From: Akebia trifoliata
Lineage: Eukaryota; Streptophyta; Magnoliopsida; Ranunculales; Lardizabalaceae
DNA length: 64,000 nucleotides
Assembly: GCA_017979445.1 (NCBI GenBank)
Contig: CM030711.1
Location: 9,765,221-9,829,220, forward strand
Direction of reading: 5' to 3'
Position 1 is the stretch's first letter. Each line of letters starts with the position of its first letter. Both the position numbers and the translations under genes were made by a program. The notes below the pieces were generated by a model. The model saw nothing but the letters and a program-made list of their open reading frames with translations, ran no database searches and was not told the origin of the DNA. Shown here in pieces: positions 53,831 to 63,556 of this stretch.

Positions 53831-54085
53831 GAATGTTGATGTCACGTGAACAATCTCCACGACATTTTTTTTCAATATTATCCCTACCTATTTTGTCTTT
53901 TTAGTAAAAAAAAATAAATGTATATTAATATTTTACATAACAAATACATTTATTAAGATTGATATACCATTTTCTTTTTTTACTAAAAGATAAAATAAAT
54001 AAGGATATTATTAGAATAAAAAATGTGGTGAATAATGCTATGGTACTCATGAGCTCGCATTCCCTATATATATATATATATATAT
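53831..54085. mobile_element. Palindromic element between TA runs
   Basis: CACGACATTTTTTTTCAATA and CTATTTTGTCTTTTTAGTAA in the left half are complemented by TTTACTAAAAGATAAAATAA and AATAAAAAATGTGGTG in the right half. TA runs flank it (53816-53830 and 54063-54091). Non-coding, and different from the A family. Confidence 0.6.
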
Positions 54086-54091
54086 ATATAT

Positions 54092-54210
54092 GAGTAACGT
54101 TCACATTCCCCTATATGGGTTAAAAGTTTCAGGCCAATTTTTTGTAAGGATTATCTCTATGGTGAGACATCATCCTCACAAAAAATCGACCCAACCTGAA
54201 CCAAAAAAAA
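54092..54210. mobile_element. Partial TA-flanked hairpin MITE, copy A7
   Basis: After the TA run: GTAACGTTCACATTCCCC, GGGTTAAAAGTTTCAGG and one decayed hairpin (TTTTTTGTAAGGATTATCTC / GACATCATCCTCACAAAAAA). The right arm is missing. Confidence 0.55.
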
Positions 54211-54599
54211 TGAAAAATGTGATACTTCCACTCCCAATTACCTTATGAACTGGACTGGAACTGATCCATTGACACCCCCACTCCATTGAGTACATATTCT
54301 AAAAAACAATGAACTTATATATAGAAGTAAATTATCTTCAAATTGATTGTGGATCATCATTGAACTGTTGATTTTACACTATTTTTTTTGACTCCTTTGG
54401 AAAATGCAGTTCAACAAAATCTGAATGAACCCATAATAAAACTGTTGATTTTTTTATTTATTTTTTTTTCTTTGGAAAAGTTAGATCTGTTGGGTCTAGT
54501 ACAATTTTTAAAATACTCTCGGTGCCATGGAATTAAACAACAGATTTTCTTTTCAAAGTGAATCATGAGTTCTACACACAAAAAGGGAGTCCAGACGAC

Positions 54600-54968
54600 A
54601 GCAGGGGCAGAGCCAGGATTTTCTCGTGGTGGGGGCAAACTATGGTTAGTTGTATAGTTGAAAAACTTGAAGACGAATGGTTTAATGGAGAAATTCAGAG
54701 ATTTTTCATTAGAAATTGAAGAAAAAGATACTTTGGTCATTTCAAATTAATATATGAGAAAGCCCGGTGAAGAGGCAATATCATCAACAAAAAATTGAAA
54801 GGGGGGGAGGGGAGAGGGAATTGGAAGGAGGTGAGGGTATGGGGGCAAAAATTGGAGAGAGGTGAGGGAGTGGGGACAAATGGGATGTGTAATTAGTTGA
54901 AAATATAGGTGTGTCAAAGTTCTGTGGGGGCAATTGCCCCCACCAGCTCCCTACTAGCTCCGCCCCTA
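54600..54968. mobile_element. hAT-like element with near-perfect 8-bp target duplication
   Basis: CAGGGGCAGAGCCAGGATTT at the left and TAGCTCCGCCCCTA at the right (complement GGGGCGGAGCTA). Flanks CAGACGAC (54592-54599) and CAGACGAG (54969-54976) match at 7 of 8. The exact edge is ambiguous by two bases. It shares its body with 37866-38118. Confidence 0.75.
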
Positions 54969-54976
54969 CAGACGAG

Positions 54977-55925
54977 TAGACTAGAAATCACCAAGATATG
55001 GCCAAATGTTCACAGGGTCCTATAAGTGATCGATTCTCAGACTTAGGCAGGTTCATTGGTTCATGGTTTAACATATGGAGTAAGATTCACTAAGAGTAGG
55101 ATGAGATAATTTATTTCTAAGTTTGCTTGGATTCTCTTACACTATACCAAACTATAACTTGTTAGCTGTTTACGAGCAAAGGACCAAAATGATGCCTTGA
55201 CACTCGATAGCACAGATCAGATCAAACCTATCAGTACTGAAAGCTACCCAAACCCACTGACACAGTGTTTAGGGTCATTAGCCAAATATATTAGGTGCAT
55301 CATGTCAGATAAAGCATATATCAGATATTCAACCAAGTCGTCATGCTATACGTCACACATTACAGGCATAAACGCACAGACATCATTAGCATACACGACC
55401 AGTATGACAGACTCTGTGACACTACACTAGGGCATACTTTGCACCATTAGGAACCCATGAAGCTACCCATAAGGATCCCCACAAATCAAGCTTTCCCAAA
55501 CCAAAAAAAATCCAAAAAAGTTAATGTCAATCAACTCTTATTCACGAATTACCTATTCTATCAACATATCATCAGATGAGCTAGCAAAATAACAGCTCAT
55601 TGATTCTAAGTTCTTTGGCCCACCATACCATGTCAAGGATCAACACCAAAAATACAATTGTGTTGACTCCTCTAGGCCAAGCCAAGTTCAAAGCCATGAC
55701 CAGGTCAACTCATGTCTCCCACATTGTCCATCTGAAATCATATACAACACCCAACATAACACTTAACAATGTCATTTACCTGTTCCGCTCCTGTTCTTTA
55801 GGGCACGACAACCAGTGAATAATGTCAAACACAGAATATTACAGATTTCAGTTCAATATCAGACTCAAATTACTTAGTCCTACAACTGAATAAAGTCAAA
55901 CCATTTCGAAATTCAAATTTAGTTT
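54977..55925. other. Intergenic, no gene seen
   Basis: Plus-strand frames at 55197-55430 and 55600-55818 show no recognised domain and lack flanking splice logic. Base composition is less AT-biased than in neighbouring regions. It may include the 3' flank of the putative minus-strand gene. Confidence 0.4.
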
Positions 55926-56048
55926 TCATTGGATAACATGTACTTGTGCCAAATTGTGAAGAAGCTTGATGTCCATGGACTCGAAGAACATGTCCCATTC
56001 ATCCCACCTGATCACCAATCTAGTACAACGTCCCCTGATTCTAGATCC
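55926..56048 (-). CDS. Putative last exon of an unidentified gene
   Basis: On the minus strand an acceptor TTTCCCATCAG precedes an open 41-codon stretch beginning GSRIRGRCTRLVIRWDEWDM and ending in HVIQ-stop. Its composition (WDEWDMFFESMD) looks like real protein and it ends in TGA at 55926. I do not recognise the family. A second candidate exon lies at 57291-57386. Confidence 0.35.
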   Translation of the reverse strand, partial: GSRIRGRCTRLVIRWDEWDMFFESMDIKLLHNLAQVHVIQ

Positions 56049-56166
56049 CTGATGGGAAAAAAGTTTAGCAATTAAGAAACACAATTATTATCATTTACCA
56101 GATGGAAATTTTACAATAAAGAGAAGATTCTTCTCACTATGTCGTTGAGGCGTGAATTAGCAGTAT

Positions 56167-56860
56167 AAGACAATAATAAGACCAGCTATCCTTTATGGAG
56201 CTGAATGTTGCGTGGTCAAGAAGCATCGTGTTAATAAATTGAGCATAGCAAAGATGATGATGTCGAGATGAATGAGTTGAAAGACTAGGAAAGATAACAA
56301 GAAATGAATGTTGGAACTGCTTACTATTGGAGCAAGTTGACAGAAGAGTTTCATGGGGTCTTTTTCGAAGATTTTATTTTCAAGTGCGAAGTTGTACATT
56401 ATATGTGATTGGGGTGGGGGTGGTTGTCCTTTGTGCTGTTTTTTGGTTTTTTTTTCTGTTCTTTTTCTTTGTAAGGGGGGGTCATCTCGTCCTCCTGTTT
56501 CTTCTTTCTTTAATAAAATTTATACTTATCAAAAACAAGAAAATGTAAAAGTATCTCTAATAGGCGATAAACTAAGAGAAGCTCAACTGAGATAATTTAG
56601 CCATATTCAATGAACGCCGATTACAACCCAACTTAGGAGAAATATTCAAGTTGAAAGTTCTAAAAGAGCAAGATGAAGACCCAAAAGAACATGGATGACA
56701 ATGGTGAAGGCAGATATGAACACTCATTTGGATAAAAGATCAATTTAAACAACCCCAAATCTTTGGACAAGGCTTTAAGGATGAGGTGGACCAAACCAAA
56801 AGAAGATGTTGCCTTGGAATTGCAGGCTCAACCACAAGTGGAGATGAAAGACACGTGGGC
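56167..56860 (+). pseudogene. RTE-type LINE remnant (reverse transcriptase C-terminus)
   Basis: The frame reads IIRPAILYGAECCVVKKHRV, then KTRKDN, and after an interruption IGDKLREAQLR and RPKRTWMTMVKADM. This is the end of plant LINE polyproteins (RPAMLYG.ECW..K, GDKLRE.RLRWFGH, GRPK.TW). In-frame stops and a 230-bp insertion break it. Confidence 0.8.
56307..56545 (+). mobile_element. L1-type LINE 3' end nested in the RTE remnant
   Basis: Contains TTTCTTTGTAAGGGGGG, GTTTCTTCTTTCTTTAATAA and AATTTATACTTATCAAAAAC, the usual 3' UTR end of plant L1 elements, closing in an A-rich tail. AACAAGAAATG (56296-56306) and AACAAGAAAATG (56534-56545) look like its target duplication. It splits the RTE remnant between the RNEC-like and IGDKLRE blocks. 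5'-truncated, non-coding. Confidence 0.7.
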
Positions 56861-57290
56861 AGGGGAGATCAACCAGTATAGTAAGTTGTTCTAGGCTGGT
56901 TTCATGGTTATGGAGAAGAGCTCAAAGTTCATTGAAGGATGGAATCTCTTCTCTATTAGATATAAGGGTAACAAAACTATTTTAACTTTCGAGTTATAGC
57001 CATCGACACAAGAGGTTTGCAGAGCCAAGACCAACTCGATTAACACAAAATTAAGCCAACTAAAACAATAAGCATAAAACGTGTCATCAACAAATCCCAA
57101 TAGATCAGAACTATTTCATATATAGGCAGGAATTGATCCATTCACCGAAGAAAACCAATCAATCAAGTTTGATAAATATCGAGGAAACATTGATAGAAAA
57201 CAAGGATTAAAAAGGTGATTAAGGTGTAGATTGGTTGGATAAGGAAGCCATGGACATGACAAGACAATAGACAAAGAAGAAAAATTGTAC
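56861..57290. other. Intergenic or intron, no gene seen
   Basis: No recognised coding stretch. If 57291-57386 and 55926-56048 belong to one transcript, this interval and the LINE debris would be intronic. Confidence 0.3.
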
Positions 57291-57386
57291 CTTGTTAATT
57301 ATCTTTAACACAGACATGGTGCTTGGTGGTTCAGAAATTACAAAAGGCGGCCATGATGCAGTGTTGAAGTAACCCGTCAAGGTTTG
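57291..57386 (-). CDS. Putative internal exon of an unidentified gene
   Basis: 96 bp on the minus strand between a CTTAAG acceptor-like site and a donor AAG|GTACAA, open in phase 0 for 32 codons: QTLTGYFNTASWPPFVIS, then EPPSTMSVLKIINK. The residue pattern looks like conserved protein but I cannot name a family. Phase agrees with the start of 55926-56048. The acceptor is weak. Confidence 0.3.
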
Positions 57387-58645
57387 CTTAAGATTATATA
57401 AATTGAATGATGTAAAGGGTAAATTACACCATCGGTAGGGTACTGATACAGTACTAATACAGACTGAGACTATATCTATCCCCAACTGACCCATAAAACA
57501 TTGATTTTGAGTTGAAGACACAGTTTGTTACCTCCAAAAGATAAAGTATAGACCACTAAGTTCATCATCATCGTCGACGTCAGAGTAAATTATTACACTA
57601 TTTCGTCTAGAGCAATGTCCCTTGTTACATCACTCAAGGAACTTGGGAGCTAAGTTTGAACAAAAAACATTTGAGAAAGATAAAGGTTCTCTATCTAAAT
57701 TTATAAATTTCTTTTTTTCCTTTAAATATTTCAGAAAGGGAATTGTAATGAAATTTCGAAAAAGCTTAATCGTTTTTGCCCAAATTTCTTCTACATGAAT
57801 GTCCTTGAAAAAAATCTACGTTTTTTCATTGTTTTTTACTCAGATTTATATGTATATGCCCTCATAGCTCATGAAAATAACTAGACCAAATAGTTTAATC
57901 CATATAAGGTGAAATGTGTACAAAATGATGAAGACAGTACCAGTAAAGTAAATAAAAACTCTTAGAACCATCATTGTGGTCTGTCTCTAAGCTCCCCATT
58001 CTTACGTAAGCATGTGACATCCATACTAAAAAATTTAGCATAAAGAGGGTCTTGAAGATATACATAAATAATTTATTCGCTAATACATACCACAATTATT
58101 AATTTTGTAACTCTTGCACCAACCCAATTACCGGATCATGTTCCCTTATAATAAGTCTACATCCAATGTCATTCCTCCCTTCTTTCATTAAATTAAATGA
58201 AAGAGTTAAACTTTAGTCGACACCACAAGCATAAAATAATGCAGGAAGGTCACTAGAAGTCCTATTGGGAACACCATTACCTTCAAATTTCTCAAACCTT
58301 ATTGTTTAGTGTTCCTCAATCTCAATAATATTATTATAACATCCAAAAGCAACAAATCAATGGAAAAATCAACATAACAGATGGTGAAGAATCAATTTTA
58401 ATAATATTGAACTGAAATTACTAAATTCAAAGCACACATTCACACCTTACAAAACAAAGATCAAATTATTTAAATGAAATAGTTTAACTTTTAATCATCA
58501 CCACAAGCATAAAATAATGCACAAAGATCATCATAAAACCTATTGGGTACCCCACGCGTCGCAATTTTTTCAAATAACAGATTAACTACAAAAATAATAA
58601 TAATAATAATATAAAATTTCATGAAACAAGAAGAATTTTACGCTG
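57387..58645. other. Region 3' of the F-box gene, no gene recognised
   Basis: A direct duplication: ACCACAAGCATAAAATAATG at 58220 recurs at 58500, each followed by CCTATTGGG(A/T)A. The minus-strand stretch 57960-58035 (HAYVRMGSLETDHNDG) could be another exon of the unidentified gene. Otherwise AT-rich. Confidence 0.35.
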
Positions 58646-59635
58646 TCAAGTGTACATTGGCCGATCCGTCCATGCCCCAGAAACGTGCCCATTCTCACAA
58701 ACATAAGCTCGAACAACGGGCTCTCCATCGTCATGGTACCCAAAAACCCGCCTCAAACAGAATGCAGAGTGAAGATCCCAAGTCTCCTTACAAGGGCAAA
58801 ACGCACAATCGAGTGAAATTTTGCTCCGATTCCCATCATTTATCGTCCTCCAAACCTGTGACCGCTTGAAATTCTTGAAAATTCCTCGAAAAAGCATGTA
58901 ATTACGCTTCTCTTCGGTGTGAACACACCCGGGCCAGTCACATATGTAGAGACAATCCCCACGAAAACGACTCGCAAGAAGTTTATTCCCTTGTTCACGA
59001 CTCAAATTCCACACCCCTGGTGCTAAATGCGACTTGATCAATCTACTACATTTCTTCCTCCTTTTCTTACTAATCGAGAAATCTTGACCCACCTTAACTA
59101 CATCCCCCTCTCCTTCTCCTAACGACAAGGGTTCTTCCTGAGCTTCCGAAACATCGTACACCGTATCGAAATAAAGATCATCAAAAAGTGACCAACATGA
59201 ATCAGAATAGGTAGAATTGGTTACTGAATTGCTATCGAGACAAATTGAAGGAGTGGGCAAAGATTCTGCGATCTGGGTTGTGGCAATTTGTCGATAATTC
59301 TCATCGGGTCCGAGCTCTCGTTCAAGACCAAAGTCCGAATTCTCTAAGAGAACACCAGATAGAAGGAGACCTGGGCAGCAAACAGAGAGCTTGTGAAGAG
59401 ATGCCCAACCTCCCGGAGGATCATATGGTGTGGTGGAGGAGGAGGAGAGAAGATCGGAAACTATAGAAGGAATGGTTTCCAAGCATTTGTTCTTCCAGAA
59501 AATTTTGCGAATTAAAGATGAGAATTTGGTACAAACGCAGGCGAGACGAGACCAGTGTCGAGGGTCGTCCTCGAGTTGGAGGAAGATATGTAGAACAACA
59601 TCGTCAGAGAGACTGGAGAAGGTAGTTTGGTTCAT
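58646..59635 (-). CDS. EID1: EID1-type phytochrome A-associated F-box protein
   Basis: An intronless 329-residue frame, close to the 336 residues of Arabidopsis EID1 (also intronless). The N-terminal F-box spans residues ~6-50 (LSDDVVLHIFLQLEDDPRHW, SRLACVCTKFSSL) and would bind SKP1/ASK in an SCF E3 ligase. A Ser- and acid-rich middle section contains a basic KKRRKKCSR patch (possible nuclear signal). The conserved C-terminal domain has NLSREQGNKLLASRFRGD, CDWPGCVH, CAFCPCKETWDLHSAFC, DDGEPVVRAYVCENGHVSGA and a WTDRPMYT end; the Cys/His spacing suggests a metal-binding fold. The known role of EID1 is negative control of phyA far-red signalling in the nucleus; a recessive EID1 change alters clock timing in cultivated tomato. 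An EDL-type paralogue is possible, but the N-terminus matches EID1 better. Confidence 0.93.
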   Translation of the reverse strand: MNQTTFSSLSDDVVLHIFLQLEDDPRHWSRLACVCTKFSSLIRKIFWKNKCLETIPSIVSDLLSSSSTTPYDPPGGWASLHKLSVCCPGLLLSGVLLENSDFGLERELGPDENYRQIATTQIAESLPTPSICLDSNSVTNSTYSDSCWSLFDDLYFDTVYDVSEAQEEPLSLGEGEGDVVKVGQDFSISKKRRKKCSRLIKSHLAPGVWNLSREQGNKLLASRFRGDCLYICDWPGCVHTEEKRNYMLFRGIFKNFKRSQVWRTINDGNRSKISLDCAFCPCKETWDLHSAFCLRRVFGYHDDGEPVVRAYVCENGHVSGAWTDRPMYT

Positions 59636-60120
59636 CTGTAGAGAGAGAGAGAGAGATGGGTATCGATTCCTGCTCTTCTTCTGGTTTTCGTTTTTTGATT
59701 TGGTGAGAAACTGCGAATTGATTTTAGGGCGAAATGGAGGAATTTAAGAGATGGGTTTTGAAATTTTGATCTCTTGTTATTTTTATGAGTTTTTTAGATG
59801 GGTTTTTTGAGAGAGAGAGAGAGAGTTTTGATTTGGTGAGAAACTGAGAATTGTTTTTAGGGGAAAATGGAGGAATTTAAGAGATGGGTTTTGAAATTTT
59901 GATCTCTATTGTTATTTTTATGAGTTTTTGAGATGGGTTTTTTTTTTTTGAGAGAGAGAGAGAGAGAGTTTTGATTTGGTGAGAAACTGAGAATTGTTTT
60001 CAGGGGAAAATGGAGGAATTTAAGCGATGGGCTTTGAAATTATGATCTATATTGTTGCTTTTACCAGTTTTGTGAGATGGTATTGGGGAGAGAGAGAGAG
60101 AGAGAGAGAGTTTGGAAATT
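59636..60120 (-). promoter_or_regulatory. EID1 leader/promoter with triplicated ~133-141-bp unit and GA tracts
   Basis: A short GA tract (59641-59654) precedes the start codon. Three direct copies of a unit starting TTTGGTGAGAAACTG lie at 59699-59831, 59832-59971 and 59972-60112. Each contains ATGGAGGAATTTAAG, GATGGG(T/C)TTTGAAAT and ends in a GA tract of variable length (CT on the coding strand). Such CT tracts are typical of plant 5' leaders; multiplication gives several promoter or leader modules. Confidence 0.75.
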
Positions 60121-61167
60121 AGGGTTCTTTCTTTGGGTTGGTTTTAGGAAGGATAGATAGAATGGGAGATGCGACTCTTTGATTTGTTATTTTGGATTTC
60201 AGAATTTCAGATTGAGTTTTGTGATCCAATTGTTTTGGGTTCAGATCTGTGCTTTAAAACCTAACCAAACCGGCGGTTGGACCAAATCCCCGTAATAAAA
60301 TGAGAAAGAGTGATGTTACATGGACGCTGTTTTTACCCAACGCCCCTTTTTCTCTCTCCTGCCCTTTTTCTCTCTCCTGCCCAAAGTCAAGAGAAAAAAA
60401 ACAAACTTTCTGATTTCATCCCCCTGAGACTTGACATTCAAAAACATGATCAGATTCAATGAAATTGTAGAGAATAAAATTATATGAAAAAAAATTTTAA
60501 TTAATTTGAGTGTTAGGTGACAGTTCATTTTTAACATTTTAGATCAATCTCAAAAAATAATATATTTTTAATTTATTTATTTTTTAATATGAATATTTTC
60601 ATGAAACCTAGAAAGTTGTGTTGTGGGATTGTTAATGTGATAATTAATATTGGCCTAAGATTTGAATTCTCAAAATAAAAATAATAAAAATAAAAAAATT
60701 TAAGACAAAGAGCAAGAGAGAAACTATTTATATTGTTAATGTCATTGCACCACATGTCAAACGTTTGTTAGAGTGTGAGCCAGCCTCTTGTTGGGTGTCA
60801 AGGGCTTGCACCAAAAACTACCTCCATTTAACATTTCTCAATGAGAAATCCTTTCCTTACTAAGAGAGTGAAGAAAAAGGCCTTACTAAGTCTCATCCAC
60901 CATCAAAAAGACCTCGAGATGCCACATAAAATCTTGAGATTTATTTAAATCTTGAGAACTTATTTTACAAATTTAAAGTCCTTTTTTTTCGGTGGATGAA
61001 ACGTAGTAAGATCTTTATCCGTCATTATGTTAGTAAGGGTAGTCGAATTCTAATAAAATTGACTTGATTAGTGTGTCTCAAGGATTTTTTTCAAAGTTCA
61101 AGCCTTTTAATAATTACCTTTTTTTTATGAAAATATGCTAGTAGGTGGCATGTGCAATAGGGTTGGC
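60121..61167. other. Upstream of EID1: intergenic, no gene seen
   Basis: A 19-bp CT-rich unit CCTTTTTCTCTCTCCTGCC is repeated in tandem at 60344-60382. The remainder is AT-rich with no recognised gene or element. Confidence 0.45.
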
Positions 61168-61540
61168 AATGATCTGAAATATACCAAATGTCAAAATCTT
61201 ACTAATTCGATCCAATCTGAAAAAAAAAAAAAAAAAAAAACATGAAAAGTCGGATTCGGATCTATCCCAATCCGATCCAAACATATTTCAATAATTTGTT
61301 CATTATTATTAATTTCATATAAATACATATGGATAAAATGTTTTAGTCTTTTTTATTTTTCTCTACATTGTAGTAGGAAAGTACATTTTTTAAAATTTTA
61401 TATTTTTAAAACTTTTGAACATTGATAAGTTGAAAATAAGGCATGTGTTCAGATCGACTTCAGATTAAGGATGAAATGAAATAGATCGAATTGGAGTGGC
61501 ACTGATCCGATACCAAATTGATCTGTTGTCAACCCTAATT
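61168..61540. mobile_element. hAT-like non-autonomous element (AGGGTTGGCAA ends)
   Basis: Left TAGGGTTGGCAATGATC; the right end, read inward, is TAGGGTTGACAACAGATC. The interior has GATCCAATCTG- and CCGATCCAA-type pairs and an A-run (61221-61240). No clear 8-bp duplication was found. Confidence 0.5.
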
Positions 61541-61689
61541 AGCAAAACTGCAAATGCAAATACATTACAAAAATTAGGATTTATGTAAAATTAAAACATA
61601 TTCTAATTATTTTAAATAATTATTTTAGAAATTTTAAGTAGATAATTTAATTTTATATCATAGGGTGATTTTGAATTTGTATTAAACTG

Positions 61690-61845
61690 ATGAGTCGTAA
61701 TGAATGAACACGATTGACATGGCAAGAGCACAGAACCATAGATCTTTTTCTTTATAATACACACGAAAAAGATCTATGGTTTTCTTCCCTTGCCACATCA
61801 GTCCTGCACCAAAAATCGTGTGCATTCATTATTATTCTAAACTGA
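61690..61845. mobile_element. Short hairpin MITE
   Basis: AATGAATGAACACGATT at the left is complemented by AATCGTGTGCATTCATT at the right. ATAGATCTTTTTC and GAAAAAGATCTAT form a perfect inner stem around CTTTATAATACACAC. About 155 bp. Confidence 0.65.
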
Positions 61846-62165
61846 TATTTCATTGAAGATTAAAAGGGTAATTTTATAATTTTAAGAAATTAATGCATGA
61901 GACCTTAACAAAAGTATAATATATGTTTGTAATTTTATTGGTTATTTTTTTAGCAAAACAACTCTAATAATTTTGTGGGGGTAACTTTTAAAGAAAACTT
62001 TTGGTGTCAACAGCCCTCTACTCCTTGTTCTCTCATTATATTAGCAAAGAAATGAAGATAAAATAGTGGCTGATTAGGAAGAGTTTTAATACAGTCCAAC
62101 CAAATTGGATCCAACATTTTAAAGTCTTTTGGGAGCCTACCACTTGCAAGGTCTTATGACTTATT

Positions 62166-62485
62166 AAAAGAGCAATGATATTATCACATCATTAGTTATA
62201 AATAAACACCATTAGTGATTGAGTCGAGATAATCTGACTCCCCCTACCCATCACAGAATCATAGATCAATTGCCTTGGGATACACAAGAAATGATTTATG
62301 ATTATGCATATCCCTAGGCAATTGATCTACGATTCTCCGATTGGGGTATAGGGGGACGTGTGTCAGAGGGGGGCGTCAGTAAATCATTACACGTAGTGAT
62401 TATATCGTACATTGTGATTTTACAATAAAACCATTTATAATGATTATTTATATCATAATGGTATGATAATATCATAGCCCTATAA
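62166..62485. mobile_element. MITE with nested stems
   Basis: GAGCAATGATATTATCA at the left and TGATAATATCATAGCCCT at the right are inverted. Inside, AATCATAGATCAATTGCCTT pairs with CTAGGCAATTGATCTACGATT and GACTCCCCCTA pairs with TAGGGGGACG. About 320 bp, non-coding. Confidence 0.65.
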
Positions 62486-62534
62486 ATAAATAAATAAACA
62501 GTACTAGATATGAACCTTCTTCATGTTAAGGGAT

Positions 62535-62872
62535 TTTTTTGGGTATTTTAAAAACACCCCCATTTAAAATTGGTGATATTAGGTTTACCCATTTGCAAAA
62601 TGCAAGATTATGCTCATCCCCCTAATTGAAAGTCAATGTTGTTTTGCTTGATGATTTAACAGTGAAATTTTGATATTTTTCAAATTTTAATTTAATAATT
62701 TAAGTATTTAAAGTGCATTTTAAAAAATAAAATTCAAAACTTCACAATTAAATCATCAAGAAAACACAAGATTGGCTTATGGTCGAGGTGTAAGTCTAAT
62801 CTTGCATTTTGCAAAGGGGATAAACCCAATATCACCAATTTTATTGGGGATGTTTATAAAATACCTTTATTT
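62535..62872. mobile_element. MITE with long inverted arms, copy 2 (see 41585-41815)
   Basis: The left arm (GGGTATTTTAAAAACACCCC, AATTGGTGATATTAGG, TTGCAAAATGCAAGATTA) is complemented by the right arm (TAATCTTGCATTTTGCAAA, CCAATATCACCAATTTTA, GGATGTTTATAAAATACC). A middle pair is TTGATGATTTAACAGTGAA / TTCACAATTAAATCATCAA. About 130 bp per arm. Confidence 0.72.
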
Positions 62873-62907
62873 TTCATATTTAGTGTTGTGGTGGGTATTG
62901 AATGTTA

Positions 62908-63556
62908 AAATATAGAGAGATTTATCGGGCAGACCTATCTGTTGCAATTTTATTACAAAAACTCTCTTACTTTTTCAAGTGCACCTATCTGTTGCAATTT
63001 TATTACAAAAACTCTCTTACTTTTTCAAGTGTTTTACCTGAGAAAACCTTACTTTATGTATCGGGCTAGCATGACTAACTTAGTAAGATTTCAAATTTTA
63101 CTAAGGGTCATTGGGTCTACATGGATTATCAAATTGGAAATCAAACAACATAATCTGTTAGATTTTGTAGAAAAACTAAGATCCAAAATAACAAAATTAA
63201 AAAATGAACCCGTTTTAAACTTCATCCAAAGTATTGCAAATTGATGGCTACCCAACACCTAAATTTAAAACTAAAATTCAATAGTGAAAATTAATTTTTT
63301 ATTTTTGATATTTTTTTTAAAAGTTCTTAGAATTTTGTCTTTAAAACCATATCAAATCATGTTTTTGGATGCCATAAATTAATGTGGTTGGATCCACTCC
63401 ACGATATGTTAAGTAACAAATTAACCCCATCAATTTGAATTTTATGACATAGATCACAAGGATTGTTGGGTAACAAACTTAATAAAGTAAGGTTTCCTTG
63501 AAATTATTAGATAAAACTACAACAATTAGATATGTCGAATAAATCTCTCTAAAATA
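62908..63556. mobile_element. Element with inverted ends carrying a duplicated arm segment
   Basis: ATATAGAGAGATTTAT near 62910 is complemented by ATAAATCTCTCTAAAATAT near 63539; further in, CTGTTGCAATTTTATTA pairs with the complement of TAGATAAAACTACAACAA, and AAACCTTACTTTAT pairs with ATAAAGTAAGGTTT. A 50-bp segment of the left arm is tandemly duplicated (62933-62982 and 62983-63030). The frame at 62942-63244 has no recognised domain. Confidence 0.55.

Noticed and set aside
58621..59747. Plus-strand frames overlapping the EID1 gene
   Set aside because: Shadows of the long minus-strand F-box frame; no conserved content on the plus strand.
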